Shown one piece after another: positions 1 to 12,869 of a DNA stretch of 64,000 nucleotides. A program made the translations under genes and the position numbers. Each line of letters starts with the position of its first letter. The stretch's first letter is position 1. The notes under the pieces were generated by a model that saw nothing but the letters and a program-made list of their open reading frames with translations, did no database searches and was not told the origin of the DNA. Source of the stretch: Sporobolomyces roseus (Eukaryota > Basidiomycota > Microbotryomycetes > Sporidiobolales > Sporidiobolaceae); NCBI GenBank assembly GCA_016617785.1, contig JADILM010000012.1, positions 186,001-250,000 of the forward strand. The letters are read 5' to 3'.

Positions 1-1994
1 ACTTCCTCACTCACCTTCACTCCGACAATCGGTCCTCATGTCTCTCGTTTTCAGCCCGTCTCAGCTTCGACCTATCGACTCGTCACGTCCCCTGTATCCC
101 CCACGACTCGTTCTCACTTATCGCAAACTTTCGCACCACGACCAGACCTCCTCAGCTACCCCTCTACCACCTCGGTAATCTCCGAATTCTCCCTCCCACC
201 TTCTCAGCATCAATCGAGCGCCCCAAGTCCCGCACCTCTCACTCCCTCATCAGAGAAATCGAACGATTCATTCTTTACAGTTCGAGAGAACTCTCCGACT
301 CCCTCACCACCTTGTCGTTCTCCTGGTCCTTCTCGAGGTCTCACGATGACTCTTGCTTCTCTTCCTTCCTCGACTCCAGCTCCCGCGGTCGTAGAAGATG
401 ATAGGACTCCACCTCAAATTGGGAATTTCGAAGAGAGCAGGGAAAGGTATGTTGAAGCTATGGTTGATGAATTGGAGGGAGCTGTTAAGAGGAGAAGTCT
501 CGTTCGAGTCAAGCTGGATATCGGCAGTCAGGAATGGAGGAGAGAGGGAAAGAACGGAGGGGAGAAGGAATTCGAGCAGGAGAGGTGGAGCTTGGAAGAC
601 GTTGAGAAATGGAAGGTAAGCTCGAAAATAGTCTACTACGTCCGCACTATCCCTGCTGACTTATTTCGCTCCCTGATCTTATAGACGGATAGTTTATCAC
701 TTTCGACCAGTTCCCCCTCTTCTCCCGTTTCCCCACTCTTCGCAACTTCTCTCTCGCACTCAACCTCACTCCAACTCCTCTCCTCCCTCATCTCGCACTA
801 CCCAACCCACTCATCCTTCTCGAAGAAAGCCGAAATCTCTCAAGTTCACATTCTCCACCTCGACAAATCCCGCGCATCGTTCGGCTGCGCAATCGCAGAT
901 TGTCGTGGACAAGATCTGAGAAACTTACCTTCGAAAGGTACTCCAGCTAGTGGGACGTTGGTCTTGAAGAAATGCTCGACTTTACCGAGTAAACCGTTTG
1001 CGTTATCAATTGTTTCTCCCCCTTCCGAAGGATCTACTGCTGGGATCCAACGAGATGGTTGTGATTTGAGATTAAAGATCTTAGGTAAGTCTCCCCTCAC
1101 TTCTCCCTGCCTACAGAGTTGTTGAGCTGACTTTGATGGAATTTTCTTGATGTGAATAGCGGATAAAGCGGCAACTTCTCCTTCATTGGATCTTTCAGCA
1201 GCTATGCAGTCCGCTACTTGGGAACTCGATGATTTTGGAGAGTTCCGAGTCAGCGTCAATTTGAAGGAAGAGAGGTTTGGGAAAGGAGAAACCGAGATTC
1301 GTTGGATTAGTCGAGAAAGATGGGAGAACTCTGTAGGTCGTCACTCATCCTCATAGCCCTCACGTTCCGAAGCGAGCTGATGGGGAATGAGAGTGGTGCT
1401 ACAGGATGGGAGTCTTCGTTTCACTGTATCCGAGCAGCGTTATTCAGAAAGTTCGAAACATGATCACTCTGTCGAACTTTGCTCTCCCGCTTTGAATCAG
1501 CTTTTGGCGGCTTACGCACTAGATCAGGCACAAGGCAAGAAGGGGAGGTGGGAGAGGGAGAAGGTTAGGGGTTGGGTAGAGAAATTGATTGAGTTTGGGG
1601 AAGGATTAGTCGAGCAGGAAGAGGCAGACGAGGAGAGTGAGGAGGTAGCTAGTGGTTTAGTTCTCGTAAGTATCTCGTCCTCTCTCTCTGTCGCGCAAGT
1701 CGCTGAATTCGAAAGGAAGCAGAGTACTTCTGGTTGAAACAAGCCGATTCTCGATTTCCCCATGTACAAACTTCCCTTCTTTATACCTCGTCTCTTCCCA
1801 TATCTATCCTCCCTATCTCGTCGTACATACCCAATTCTTTGTCAATCCTATCAGCAATCTCAACGCTTGCCCCGCTTGGGCATTCAGAACGTTCGAAACC
1901 TTCGTCGGTCAATCCGTTGGCCAATATCAGTTTATCAGTTCTCCATGTGCGTTATCTTGACGCGCGTAGCTTTCAAGTCCCTCGGCGCGAGTAG
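1..1994 (+). CDS. Hypothetical protein, 5' end outside the window
   Basis: The frame is open from base 1 through the first exon, so the start codon lies upstream of the window even though an ATG occurs at 346. Proposed exons are 1-615, 685-1084, 1160-1332, 1405-1665 and 1725-1994; every junction keeps frame and has GT/AG ends. The visible part encodes about 570 residues: a Ser/Pro/Thr-rich N-terminal third, then a mixed alpha/beta-like region with regularly spaced hydrophobics. A short acidic helix lies around 1610-1650, and the tail ends in Arg-Arg-Glu. I do not recognise a family and see no signal peptide, membrane segment or catalytic motif. It converges with the next gene, leaving about 325 bp between stop codons. 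The last acceptor (1724) was chosen because the alternative two bases upstream gives an immediate stop. Confidence 0.6.
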
Positions 1995-2319
1995 CGAGTC
2001 AAGGTGAACGGAGACTATGATGGATTGCGAACTCTGAAACGAACGCAGAAATCCAGATGAACGCGTTCGAGCGTTGAATTGTAGGAAACGACGTATTATG
2101 CACACAGAGGAACGTAGGTACTGATTGATTAGGAAGAGGGGAAACCGTAAGCAAGATACTGAATAAGCTTGAGAGAGAGGGATGTGTCGGGTATAGAAAT
2201 CGGAAGGTACTGATAGTGAAGAGATACTAAAGAGACACTGAAGAGGGAGGAGGAAGGGATGAGGAGTAAGTGAGGGAGAAGTGAGGGAAGGCGAAAAGGA
2301 GAGCCTAGTGAAACGTAAT

Positions 2320-4535
2320 CTAAGATCCAGCTCTCAACCAATGATTGATATTCTGTTCATTCCCTCCTCCTTGACCTCCTTTCGGCGCATTGGACGGGAA
2401 GACTAAGTCGATTGGAAAATCGAAAAGTCAGCTCACGTATGACTAGCGTGTTTGAAACGCACAACAACGACTTACGAACTCTCATAGTCCCACTGAAACC
2501 CTCCTTGAAACTATTACTCCTCTTCCTCATCCTCCCTCTCAAACTCCCTTTCCTTATCATCTCTTTCCCAGTATCCTCACTATCCGAAGTTGAAGCGTTC
2601 GGTGGAAATCCATTCGAGTATTTCCTCGAGTTCTGACCTGAGATCGGAGGAGGTCTTCGGGGACGAGGAGGAATTGAATCAGTGGAAGATGAGAGACCGT
2701 TCGAAGTGTGAGGTGAGATAGTTGTTGGAGAGGAGAAGATTGGTTGAGCTGGAGGAGGGGCCATTCGATTTTTACTGAGTTTCCTCAATCTCCCAGCAGT
2801 CTTTATCCGAGGAGTCAAATCGTTCTCATCCATTCCCGACGAAGTGTTTAGTGGCTGACGAGGGATCAAGACGTTGGAGGAAACGGAATCGTAAGCTGCT
2901 AGATGAGTTTCGATTCTTCTTTTCAAGTTCAATCCTCGTTTCATTCCTGTTAATGCAGAGAGCTTTGAAGGATTGATGTTGAGTGGTCGAGTGGGAGAGC
3001 TGGACGAGGTTGAGCGGAGGAGAGCAGGGTCGAAAGAGGAGACGGGAGGTGCAGAGGAGGCGAGGTGGGAGAGGGAGGAACTCGAGAGGAGGGAGAGGTA
3101 CTCTTGAGCGGTCTGTAATAATGAGGGCGAGCAGTGAAGATTAGCTCAACGCAGGGGAATGGGGGAAGAGGAGAAGAGGACGGAGGAAAGAGGAGCGAGG
3201 GAGCAGAACGAGTAACTGACGGCTTCGTCCAATTCATCAGCACCGGCGAGTTCTTCTTCAACCTCCTCAACCTCAGCTTTCAAGTTCCTGATCGTCAACT
3301 CTTGTTGTTCACTCAACGTGTGGAATCTGTGAAGTGTCAAATGAACCTGCTATCGTATCTCGTTCTGAGCGGATAGCGAATCGAAAAGTGAAACTCACTT
3401 TTCCCTCATCACGACCAAATTCCCCTCGATCTCTTCGAGCTGTACGCAGGCACGATCCCTCGTTACATCAGTTGTCGCATTGAACAGAGCAAGATGCGTG
3501 TAAAGAATTCCAACGTACCTCCAAACGAGCTTTCCTCTTCTCCTCCTCAAACATTTCCCTCCTCCTCCTCTCCTTCCTAATCCCCTCTCCCAACTCCCTC
3601 AACACACTATCCTTACTAACACTCCCCGTAGATCCAGAACTATCATTCCTCTTCCTCCCATAGCCTTCTGGAGTTTGATTCAACCCTGAAATAGGAGGTG
3701 CTCGACGAGAAGGAAGAGGTGAGGCATTCAAGATCGGATCTTGTCTGAGAGCTAGAGGGGTTGAAGAGGAATTCGAGGGTTGAGGACGACTCGGGGGAGA
3801 GGGAGTCGAGAGTGATTCGGGCTCGGAGAGATGGGGTACAGGTTTCCTCCTTGAACTAGGGGATTCCGGACTACCTTGACCTGTTCTTTTAGTTGAGATC
3901 GTATCCTTCATTCTCTCGGGGAGGAGGTCCGTTTGGATCCTTTCAATTCCCCTCCGATCTTGTTCGTGAGGTGATTCGACTTGATCCCTAACCGAGAACC
4001 CCGATCCCTCCTCTCCAAACTTCTCTGCGTCTTGTAATGCTTCTTGTACTTCCCTTCTTTGCAAGAACTTGATTCCTCCTTTCACTCCCAACGCTCGTTT
4101 CCCTTCCTCATTCGTTTCTCTCAACCATTCCTCTTGACCTTGATGACTTGGATCGTTCCTCTTACCATTTTCATTGAGAGGAGCGTCGAAGTGAGTGAGG
4201 GAGTCTTGAGTTGGTGGAGTGTGAGAGGGAAGTGAAGAAGAGAATGAAGATGAACGTCTCATGAAAGTTGGGAGTGAGGGCATGACTTCAGGTGGAAAGA
4301 GAGGGGAAGAGTCTAATGCCGAGGGGGGAACCTGTTGTTGAAATGGAGGAGAGGAGGGAGGGGAGACGTTGGGAGTATGGAATGAAGTGTCTGAGGAGTG
4401 AGAGTGGGAGAGAGGGGGACTGAGTGGCGGGAGAGTGATGAGAGGATAGAGGATGACTTCGATTTGATCTGAACTTGTTGTGGAGGTCGAAGAAGAGGTT
4501 GAAGTTGAAGTTGAAGAAGATCCGTCTTGTTCCAT
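2320..4535 (-). CDS. Hypothetical Ser/Pro-rich coiled-coil protein (627 aa)
   Basis: Five exons on the complement strand: 4535-3519, 3439-3399, 3326-3221, 3112-2476 and 2402-2320; all phases close and the product is 627 residues. Residues 1-110 are very rich in Ser, Thr and Pro. A basic, Pro-rich stretch follows, then a charged helical segment at about 310-390 (Glu/Lys/Arg with heptad leucines) that is probably a coiled coil. The C-terminal half is again low complexity, with basic and Pro-rich clusters and many possible phosphosites. The shape suggests a cytoskeletal or trafficking scaffold, but I recognise no family. The neighbouring gene at 4920-5724, same strand, also codes for a coiled-coil protein. 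The last two exons were chosen because the donor at 2475 is canonical and the frame then runs to a stop at 2320. Confidence 0.6.
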
Positions 4536-4919
4536 TCACTCCACCTCGAGATTGGTGAAAACTGAGCAAAGAGAGAATGAGAGAAAAAGATAGCTGTTTG
4601 CCCACATCCACTTCAAATCACGGGAACAAAGGCTAGCCTCCAAAGAAGGTGAATAGAGTCCGTGGAGTGTTTCGGAGAAGAAGGTTTTTCGAAATCTCAG
4701 GGGTAAGCCTCACCTCGCAGAGGCGCAAACGAGACCACAAAGAGAACGTTACTAGAGACAGCAGAATGGGAAGGGGAAGCAACACAAACGTGAGAAAAGG
4801 AGAACAGAGAATAAGGAGACTTCGGGAATAGACATTCGAAAGAAGAAAACAACCGACGACGACGAAAACAGCAACACCTTATTCCCTTTGCGACTGTAGC
4901 TGGATCGAAATCGACCAAG

Positions 4920-5724
4920 CTATTCACCACCCTTTGAGCTCCTCCTTTTGATGCTCAAACCCCCTAGAATCCCTTTCCACCCACTCTTCGCATTCCCTCC
5001 CATCTCTCCTTGACCTTGACCTTGATCGAATAACGAGTCCTGCCATTCACTCCTCTCCACTACCCTCTCTGGACTGACTGAACCCCTGACCTCGCTCGTG
5101 GCCCTCGGGTAAGGAGCAGGAGACCTTAAAGGCGACTCGATTGACTCGGGAGAGTACTGATAAGGGTTCTCTTCAGATGGAGATGGTGACAAAGTTACTC
5201 CGTATTCCGCTGGAAGAATCGAAGGCGAATGAATCCTTTGAAATACTTGAGGTTGATCCCTTGTTGAAGAAGGGTTCGAAGTCGAGTTGGTCGAATCCGA
5301 GAATCCCATTCCTTCTTTCGAGAGTAAGGAGAAGTAGAGATTGGCTTCTTCTTCTTTGACGTGTTGGGCTTCGAGGAGTTGGGATTTGAGAGATGCGAGT
5401 TTACGTCTTAGGGAATGGATTTGAGAGTTATTAAGATCACGGATTTGAGAGAGTCGCTGTTGTTCTGAAATGAACGAGGAGTGTTTCTCTTCAATCTGTG
5501 ATCTAGAGTGAGTCAGCGAGATGTGAATGAGGAGAAGGGAGAGCAAAAGAGGAGGAGGAACGAACGAGTGATTCCAATTTGATCATTTCTTTCGCTGATT
5601 CATCTGCTTCGAGTTTACTAGATTTCAATTCTTGTGCTAGTGCGGATAAGAGTGCTGTTTTGTCTGTCGTTGAGCGAGTACGTCGAGAGTGGGAAGAACC
5701 GCGTTGATTCCCGGTGGACGGCAT
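4920..5724 (-). CDS. Hypothetical coiled-coil protein (244 aa)
   Basis: Two exons, 5724-5566 and 5495-4920, joined in phase 0 by a 70-nt intron with a GTTCGT donor and a CTGAC branch site. The 244-residue product starts with a basic Ser/Arg/Thr segment. Residues about 25-110 are rich in Leu, Lys, Glu and Gln with heptad spacing, a likely coiled coil. The rest is Ser/Pro-rich and ends in a Gly-rich basic patch with Lys-Arg-Arg. No enzyme motif, membrane segment or known domain is visible. The start codon faces the nucleoporin gene, and only 175 bp separate the two starts. Function unknown; a structural or adaptor role is only a guess from the composition. Confidence 0.6.
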
Positions 5725-5899
5725 GACTCGAGGGGTATAGCGTTAGATTGAGGGGTATCAGAAGTACTCTTGAAGGGTATAGCGGATATCAGACTGAGCG
5801 AAATGAAGTGAAAGATAGAGAGAAACGAATTCCATATTTCGGCTCTCTCGTCCTCAACCTACCTCTTGAAATCACCTAGTAGGGCTATTGGAGTATAGT
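5725..5899. promoter_or_regulatory. Putative bidirectional promoter, coiled-coil gene / nucleoporin
   Basis: Only 175 bp separate the divergent start codons at 5724 (-) and 5900 (+). No obvious TATA box is seen. The assignment rests on position alone. Confidence 0.4.
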
Positions 5900-8800
5900 A
5901 TGGAAGCACCAGAAGAGGATGCAGAGGTACGCTTACTCCTGATTCGCTCTTTCCCCTCCTTTGTGAGACTAATTGTTGATCTCTCAAGTGTTTATAGTTC
6001 CTCACTCTCGCGTCTCCTACTCAAGGTGTAACACTCAGAGTAACTCCTCAACCTTACTCATTCGCAAATGGACAGAATCGACCAGGGAATCAGTTGAGTT
6101 GGAGTAACAATTTCGGTTATTCAATCATCGCGAATCCTACTACTGGCAAGTCCTTCTGCCGTGTCAGTATTTACTGAGCATGTACTGATCCAGTTGCAGA
6201 AGTTGCAGGTTTCTCGCTATACACGCTCGCGAGTTTGAGGCAAAGTTTGAAATCAGCAGAACCTCATTCAACTCCCTCTCTCACTCCCTCAATCCAAGTA
6301 CAAACAGATCAAACAGTAGATCACGTCAAATTCGCAATGGGGGACAAGATCGTATTAGCTGGAATGAGAGATGGGAGTGTAGGAGTTTGGAGATTGAAAT
6401 CTTTGGTCGAAGGAAATGTAAGTCTCCCTCCCTCCTCCCTCTGCACTCTTAGCTAATCAAGAGTATCGTTCGAAGCTCTCACCTCTACGAACCATCCCCT
6501 CTTCTTCCCCTTCACCAATCCTCTCGATTCTCCCTAACCCTTCTCCCTCTTCCCCGTTGATCTGTATCCTCTCCACATCCCCCTCCTCGGCCCCAGTAAT
6601 CCACGACCTCGAAACCTCTTCCATCCACTCAACCTTCCCCTCCGACCTCGATGCGACTTCTTCGAGTTGGTCAGTAAAAGGTAAACAATTAGTATTCGGA
6701 ACTTCTTCTGGTCAAATCGTCCAATACACTCCAGAAGCAGAATTGAAAGCTTCATTACCTTTACCTTCATCGCTCATGGAGCAAGGAGGGGAATGGGAAG
6801 TAAAATCATTGGATTGGTTAGAGAATCATGTTTTCCTCGTTACTTATGGGAGATCTTTGAAAGAGGGACAACAAGTCGTTCATGAGGATGAAATGTTGGT
6901 GGTTACGAGGGATCCAAAGAGTGGTGGAATCAAGGAGGAGGTTAGGTTCTTGGATCCGTGTCCTGCTTTCGGAATGATGGATTTGAAAGGGTATAGGTTT
7001 ATTCGAAACCTCAAGAATTGGTTCGCAACGTTCTCTCCGTACTATCTCTTCCGTACTCGAACTGATAGCGCCTTGAGATTTCGGACAGGTCTCCATTCAA
7101 ACAACTCCTCTTTGTCTCTTCTACACCCTCATCAGACGTCGGTCTGATCTCACAATCCCTCACTACCTCCTCCTGGTCCTCCCTCGTACTTTCCGACACT
7201 TCTCGTCCGACTCTCCCCCAATCCTCATCAGGCGAGGAAGTAGCACCACTAGGAATGGAACTCGATCTCAATGTGGAAGAGGGAATCAGCGTTTGGTGTT
7301 TGACTAGTGAGGGAGTATTGGTTTGTTGGAAAGTAGGGAACGAGAAAAGTGAGGGAGCTTATGAGGGATTAATCAAGACTAGGGATGTTTTAACGCAGGA
7401 ACAAGAAGAAGGAGAAGAATCGACTTCAACGACTACTCCCACAGCTGCGCCCTCACCAAAACCTCCAGTTCAAACTTCGACCCCGTCAGCTTTCGCTTCT
7501 TTCTCGACCCCAGCCACCTCAGAAGCAGCGAAACCCAACCCAACTGGATTCGGTCAATCTGGATTCGGCTCTTTCTCCACTCCCTCTTCCACCACTCCAG
7601 CGTTCGGTGCACCATCAATCGCTTCCCCTTCCTCAACGAAACCTACATTCGGTCAATCCTCAGGGTTTGGATCATTCGCTTCTTCTTCCTCTTCCTCGAC
7701 TCCCACAACCACTCCCGCGGCTACAACAGGTGGATTCGGCGGATTTGGTTCAACCTCGAATACAACAGCTGGAGGAGGGTTCTCTGCATTTGGATCCGGA
7801 ACGAGTTCAAGCGGATTCGGAGCATTAGCTAGTAAACCCACAACTGGAGGGAGCGTTTTCGGATCAGGAGGAAACGCATTCGGATCTTCCACCACTACAC
7901 CTAGCGCCTTCGGATCTTCTTCAACCACTCCCTCTGCTTTCGGAGGTTCGAAATCTTCCACAACAACGAAATCAGTATTCGGTTCTTCCTCTTCTACTCC
8001 GACATTCTGTTCGTCTTCGCCTGCTCCAGCTCCTTCTTTCTCATTCGCTTCGAGTACGACACCGGTATCGACGAGGCCTAGAGGTGGAATGGATAGTGAT
8101 GACGAGGAAGAAGAGGATAAAGGGATGGGTCAGGATGATGGAGGAAGAGTGGATGAACCACCTGATTTAGAACCTACTAAGAGTGGGTTGGATATTGGGG
8201 AGAGTATGAGAGAGGCTGCGAAGGCGGGAGGACCGAAGAGAAGTGAACAGGGAGGAAGTGGAGGGACGTTTGGGTTTGGTGGATTGGGAGTTGGAACTCA
8301 GGCGAATCCTCGAGAGGAGGAAAAGAAGATGACCAGCGTATTCGGATCGACTACACCCGCGTTTGGAACTACTACACCGGCTTTCGGTGCTGGTTCGAGT
8401 CCAGCTTTCGGATCGAGCATTAAACCTGCTACGGGATTCTCATTCGGTCAATCTCCAGCTCAAACTCCCAAACCCTCTGCTCCGACGACTCCTCAACCTG
8501 AAGTCTCGAAACCGGAGGAATCGCAACCTCCCGCTTCGACTGGATTCTCATTCGGTTCTTCATCTTCCTCGACGAGTGGATTCCCTAAACCCGCCACGAG
8601 CGGAGGATTCGGGGGTTTCTCATCTGGTACCGGTGGATTCGGAAGCAGTACTTCATCATCAACGGGTGGGTTCGGGTCGTTCGCTGCGACGAAGAACGAA
8701 GAGAAGAAAGAGGAGGAGAAACCAAAATCTGCTTTCGGAGCTCTCGGAAGTATTTCGAGTCCGACTTCGGCTGGATTCGCTGGATTCGGAGCAGTCAAGA

Positions 8801-11800
8801 AGGATGAGGAGAAGAAAGAGGATGAGGTGGAAGAGGAAAAGAAAGAGGAGGTCAAAAAAGAGGAACCAGCGAAATCTCCATTCTCTTTCGCCGCGACCCC
8901 TACTTCCACTCCTCCTACGACTACTTCGACCACGACTGCCTCACCTGCTCCTACTCCCGCACCGACAACATCGGCGTTTGGTTCAAGCGGAACTGCTAGT
9001 ACTGGTTTCCCAAAACCTGCTTCGACTGGAGGTTTCGGTTCCTTCTCTTCCCCTTCCACTGGTGGAGGATTTGGATCATTCTCTTCGTCATCCGCTACAG
9101 GTGGATTCGGCTCATTCGCTTCGCCGTCTTCTTCAACCGCACCGAAACCTGCAACCGGATTCTCTTTCGCCGCTTCCTCATCAAAACCTTCTTCCCCTTC
9201 ACCTGCTCCAGCTTTCTCGTTCGCCGCTGCACCGAAGCAGGAGGAGAAGCCATCGACGAGTGAACCGAAGAAGATCGAGGAGAAGAAAGATGAGAATGGG
9301 AAACCTGTTTCGACTAAAAGTTTGTTTGGATTCGCAAGCAGTCCCACCGAGGAGAAGGAGGTCGACAGTAGTCTGATGAGTCGATTGAGTGCGGAGAAGG
9401 GAACGGAAGAGGAGCATGGCGAGGATGAGTTGGGAAGTGACGGAGATCAAGGAGAAAGTTACGATGAGAATGAGGATGGCGAGGGAGAATTCGATGAGGA
9501 AGAGGAACCGTACGATGAGGAACAAGATTACGATGAGGACGAACGGCAGTACAGCGAACACGAGGAAGGAGAATCGGAAATCAAGGTGAAAGATGAAGAG
9601 ACTGAAGAAACGATCCCTCCAGCTTCCGCACCAGCAGCTTCACCCTCTCTCCTCTCTCGACTCAGTCCCCACACCACGACTGTCGAACCGCCTTCTCCTG
9701 CTGCTTCTCCCTCGCCTCCTCCCGTCGAATCAGAACCGGTTGAATCGAAACCCGTCGAATCCAAACCTCCTACATTCAGTTTCGGTACACCTACTACTCC
9801 AGCTTCTCCGACTCCTTCTCCTCCCTTAACCTCGGCCTCAACGACTCCTACTCAAGCTCCAGCAGCCGAAAAGTCGCCCTTCTCTTTCGCTCCTTCACCC
9901 TCGACGACGACCTCGAGCAAACCCTCTTCGTTCCTCGGTTTCACTTCTTCGGCACCTCGATCGAGCTCCCCTCTTTCAGCTCCACCTCTTGCAGCTCCTC
10001 CTGCATTCTCCTCGGCACCGAAAGTCAGCTCACCTCTATCCTTCGCTCCTCCTTCCGGATCTTCAGACGGCTCAAAGAAAGACGAGAAATCTCCATTCGG
10101 AGGATTCAGTGGGTTCGGCTCGTCTGCATCGACCTCTTCGACAGCTCCAGGCAAACTAGCTCCTTCACCTGGATTCTCATTCGGCGCTCCTCCTGCTCCC
10201 ACAACGCCTCCAGCTCAATCGCCCGCACCTCAATCTACAGCTGGCGGATTCTCTTTCGGTTCAACTCCGGCTCCTTCTGCACCATCAAAGTCGCAGGCAG
10301 TTCCCGATTCGAAGCCTTCATCGACAGGGTTCTCGTTCGGTTCGAAACCTTCACCTGCTCCTCCTGTCGAAGCTCCGAAACCCGTCAAGCATGAGCCTAC
10401 TCTTCCTCCAGCGCAAGTCGAGTCCAAGCCTGCTCCTCCGAAAGAGCGAGTTGGTGTTTCGCTCGCGAACGCTCAAACTCCGAAAGTCGGTCCTGAACTT
10501 GTCAAAGGTGCTGCACCGAATGTACAAGAGAAGGGTATGGCTGGAGAATTCCTCAAAGCTTATCTCAGCGTTCAAAGGGATTTCGAAATTGTGAGCACTC
10601 GTTTTCAAGAACCGGGTTATCCTTTCAGCTGACCATCGTTCTTGGTATCGATTGTTTCACAGCTTCGCACGAACTCCTCAGTCATCAAGAAGTTCGCGAA
10701 GGAGATCGCTGTCGCTGTTCAACCGAAAGAACTGAAAGAGGGAGAAAGAGTAGAATACGACGATCGAAAATGGTCGATGGGTGACCTCGAACGACTCAAG
10801 CAACTCACGAAGCAATTGAGGCCGAGCGTTGAAGCGTTACATGGGGAAGCTGTCAAGCAGAAGAGGAAGACTGCAGAATTACAGAGTCAGATGCTGAAAG
10901 GTACGCTCGATTTTCGCCTCTCTCCCTCGATCGAGAGCTGATTTTAAGAACTTGGTACAGCTGAAACGAAACGAGAAGAAGCTGCCCGCTTCGTTCGTGC
11001 GAAGAACGATCCCGCTTTCGCAAAGATGGTTCGAATTCGTCAACTTGGTCCTGAGCAGATCGAGAATCAACGAAAGATTCGAGCACAAATGGAGGTAAGT
11101 CGGATGGAACCTTTCTCAGTCTCCACATCGCACGCTGACTGGAATGACATTCTCCAACTTAGGCTGTTCGTTCTCGACTGGAGCAACTCGAAGATCACTT
11201 GCTCGCGCTCAAGACAAAGGTTACCGAAGATCAGAAAGGTCGTTCTTCGTTCAAGTGAGTCTAGCATTCTCTGAATTGCATAGTTGTACTCAGCTGATCG
11301 CAGCCTAACAATAGAGCGCCTTCTCTCGACTCGGTTAATCGAGCTGTTCGAAATATCACTGTCGCGGTCACTGAAAAGACGGTCGAACTCGATGAACTCG
11401 CTCAACGCCTCGACCAAGTTCGATTAGGATCTTCTGATGGAACTCCTCAACGTCGACAAATGCGACACCGTTCTCCTTCAGTTGCGCTCGAGGAAACTCT
11501 CAATCAATCTTCGATTCTTCGACAATCTTCAACCTCGAACGGTATCGTCGCTGGGAAATCTACACCTTCACCAGGTAGCATCGCTCTCGCCAAGGCTGCT
11601 CTCGACGCCGAGAAAGCGGCTCAAATGCTCAAGCAAAAGCTACTCGACCAACGTGCGAACAAACCTCTCAAGATCAATCGAAGTGCGAGCGCAATCGTTC
11701 AGAACACTAAGGCTACGGTTGCAGCAGATCTTCAGCTCACCTTCGCTAAGGGCCCGATCACAGCTGATCGATTACCTCGACCACGAAGACAATCTCCTCC

Positions 11801-12761
11801 TCCTTCACCTCAAGCCCTGTCCCCGATTCCTCTCCTCCCCGCTTTCAAAGCTTCTCCCGCTCCTATTCGATCTTCATACACTCCACCTGTCGAGACACCT
11901 AAACCTTCGACCTCTACCCCTGTCGCAACCCCTAAATTCGCTCAACAACCTGCACCCTCTCCTCTTTCCTTCTCGACTGCTCCTCCTTCTTTCTCTCTAC
12001 CCACAACTTCCGCTCCCCCACCTCTCTCTTTCGGAGGAGGTCTCTCCTTCTCTGCCGCTCCCCCTCCACCGATGAATTTCGGAGGAACTCCTTCAACCTC
12101 GGCCCCTCCGCCTCTCTTCCCGAGTCTCACCTTGAAAGCTGCACCTCAGATCTCTTTCGCCGCATCACCTCCAGTCTCGACCCCTCCAGCAACTTCAGGA
12201 ACACGAGGATCCGCCGCGAGAACATCGAAAGATCGAAACCATTCGAGTGCGGCTCAGTTGAAACCTTCGAGTGGTACTCCTCCTGCAGCCGCATCTTCGT
12301 TCGATTGGGGTCCTCTACCTTCGAGTCTCTCTGGAACGACACCGAGTAAACCTGCCGCTTCACCATTCAGCTTCGGAGGTAGTTCGACACCAAGTCAAGG
12401 AATCAGTCCTTCTGGATTCGTTAGTCTAGGATCACCTTTCGCTCTTACGAACAAACCTGTTGCTACACCTGGAAGAGGGTTCTCGTTTGGTGCTCCTCCC
12501 GCAACTTCGACGACTCCAAGCAAACCTCCAGCGAAATTCTCTTTCGGTGCTCCAGCTGAAGAGGAAGAGACTTCTTCGGATGAGGATGAGGAAGAAGTTG
12601 AAGGGGGAGGCGGAGCTGGTGAAGAGAATGACGAGGAGGGAGATTACGAGGGAGAATATCAAGGTGAAGAAGACGAGGAGGAATGGAATGGAGAAGAAGA
12701 TTATTCGGAGGAGGAAGGACTCGATACTATCGGTGAAGAAGAGGAAGAGTACGACGAGTGA
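5900..12761 (+). CDS. NUP159: FG-repeat nucleoporin, Nup159/Nup214 type (2120 aa)
   Basis: Nine exons: 5900-5926, 5998-6145, 6200-6417, 6464-7020, 7089-10590, 10663-10900, 10961-11094, 11163-11254 and 11315-12761; all phases close. Residues 1 to about 415 have the spacing of the Nup159/Nup214 N-terminal beta-propeller, which docks the DEAD-box helicase Dbp5 at the cytoplasmic face of the pore; a conserved IRNLKNW...FKQLLFVSS...DVGLI stretch is visible. Residues about 440-1080 and 1170-1400 are dense in FG, FSFG and GGFG repeats that bind transport receptors. Acidic patches lie near 650-665 and 1085-1155. A helical segment with many Leu/Lys/Glu residues (about 1440-1690) should be the Nup82/Nup62-binding coiled coil. 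It is followed by a second FG-poor, Ser/Pro-rich region and a strongly acidic tail from about 2050. The intron after 6145 appears to start with GC. Confidence 0.9.
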
Positions 12762-12869
12762 TTGAGTATCCTTTCTACATTGCTCGCAAGTTGGATATAG
12801 GAATTTGTAACTGAGTGAATTGACCAAAAGCTAGTTCTACTCCATTTCCTCGCACCGCAGTCCGTTTAA

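Noticed and set aside
8493..9347. Long open frame (284 codons) on the minus strand inside the nucleoporin exon
   Set aside because: It mirrors the FG-repeat coding strand: repetitive Gly/Phe/Ser codons leave the antisense frame open by composition. No start context or recognisable domain.
8363..9376. Second plus-strand open frame of 337 codons within the nucleoporin
   Set aside because: It is a shifted frame of the same repeats and yields an Arg/Leu/Ser-rich product typical of out-of-frame translation.
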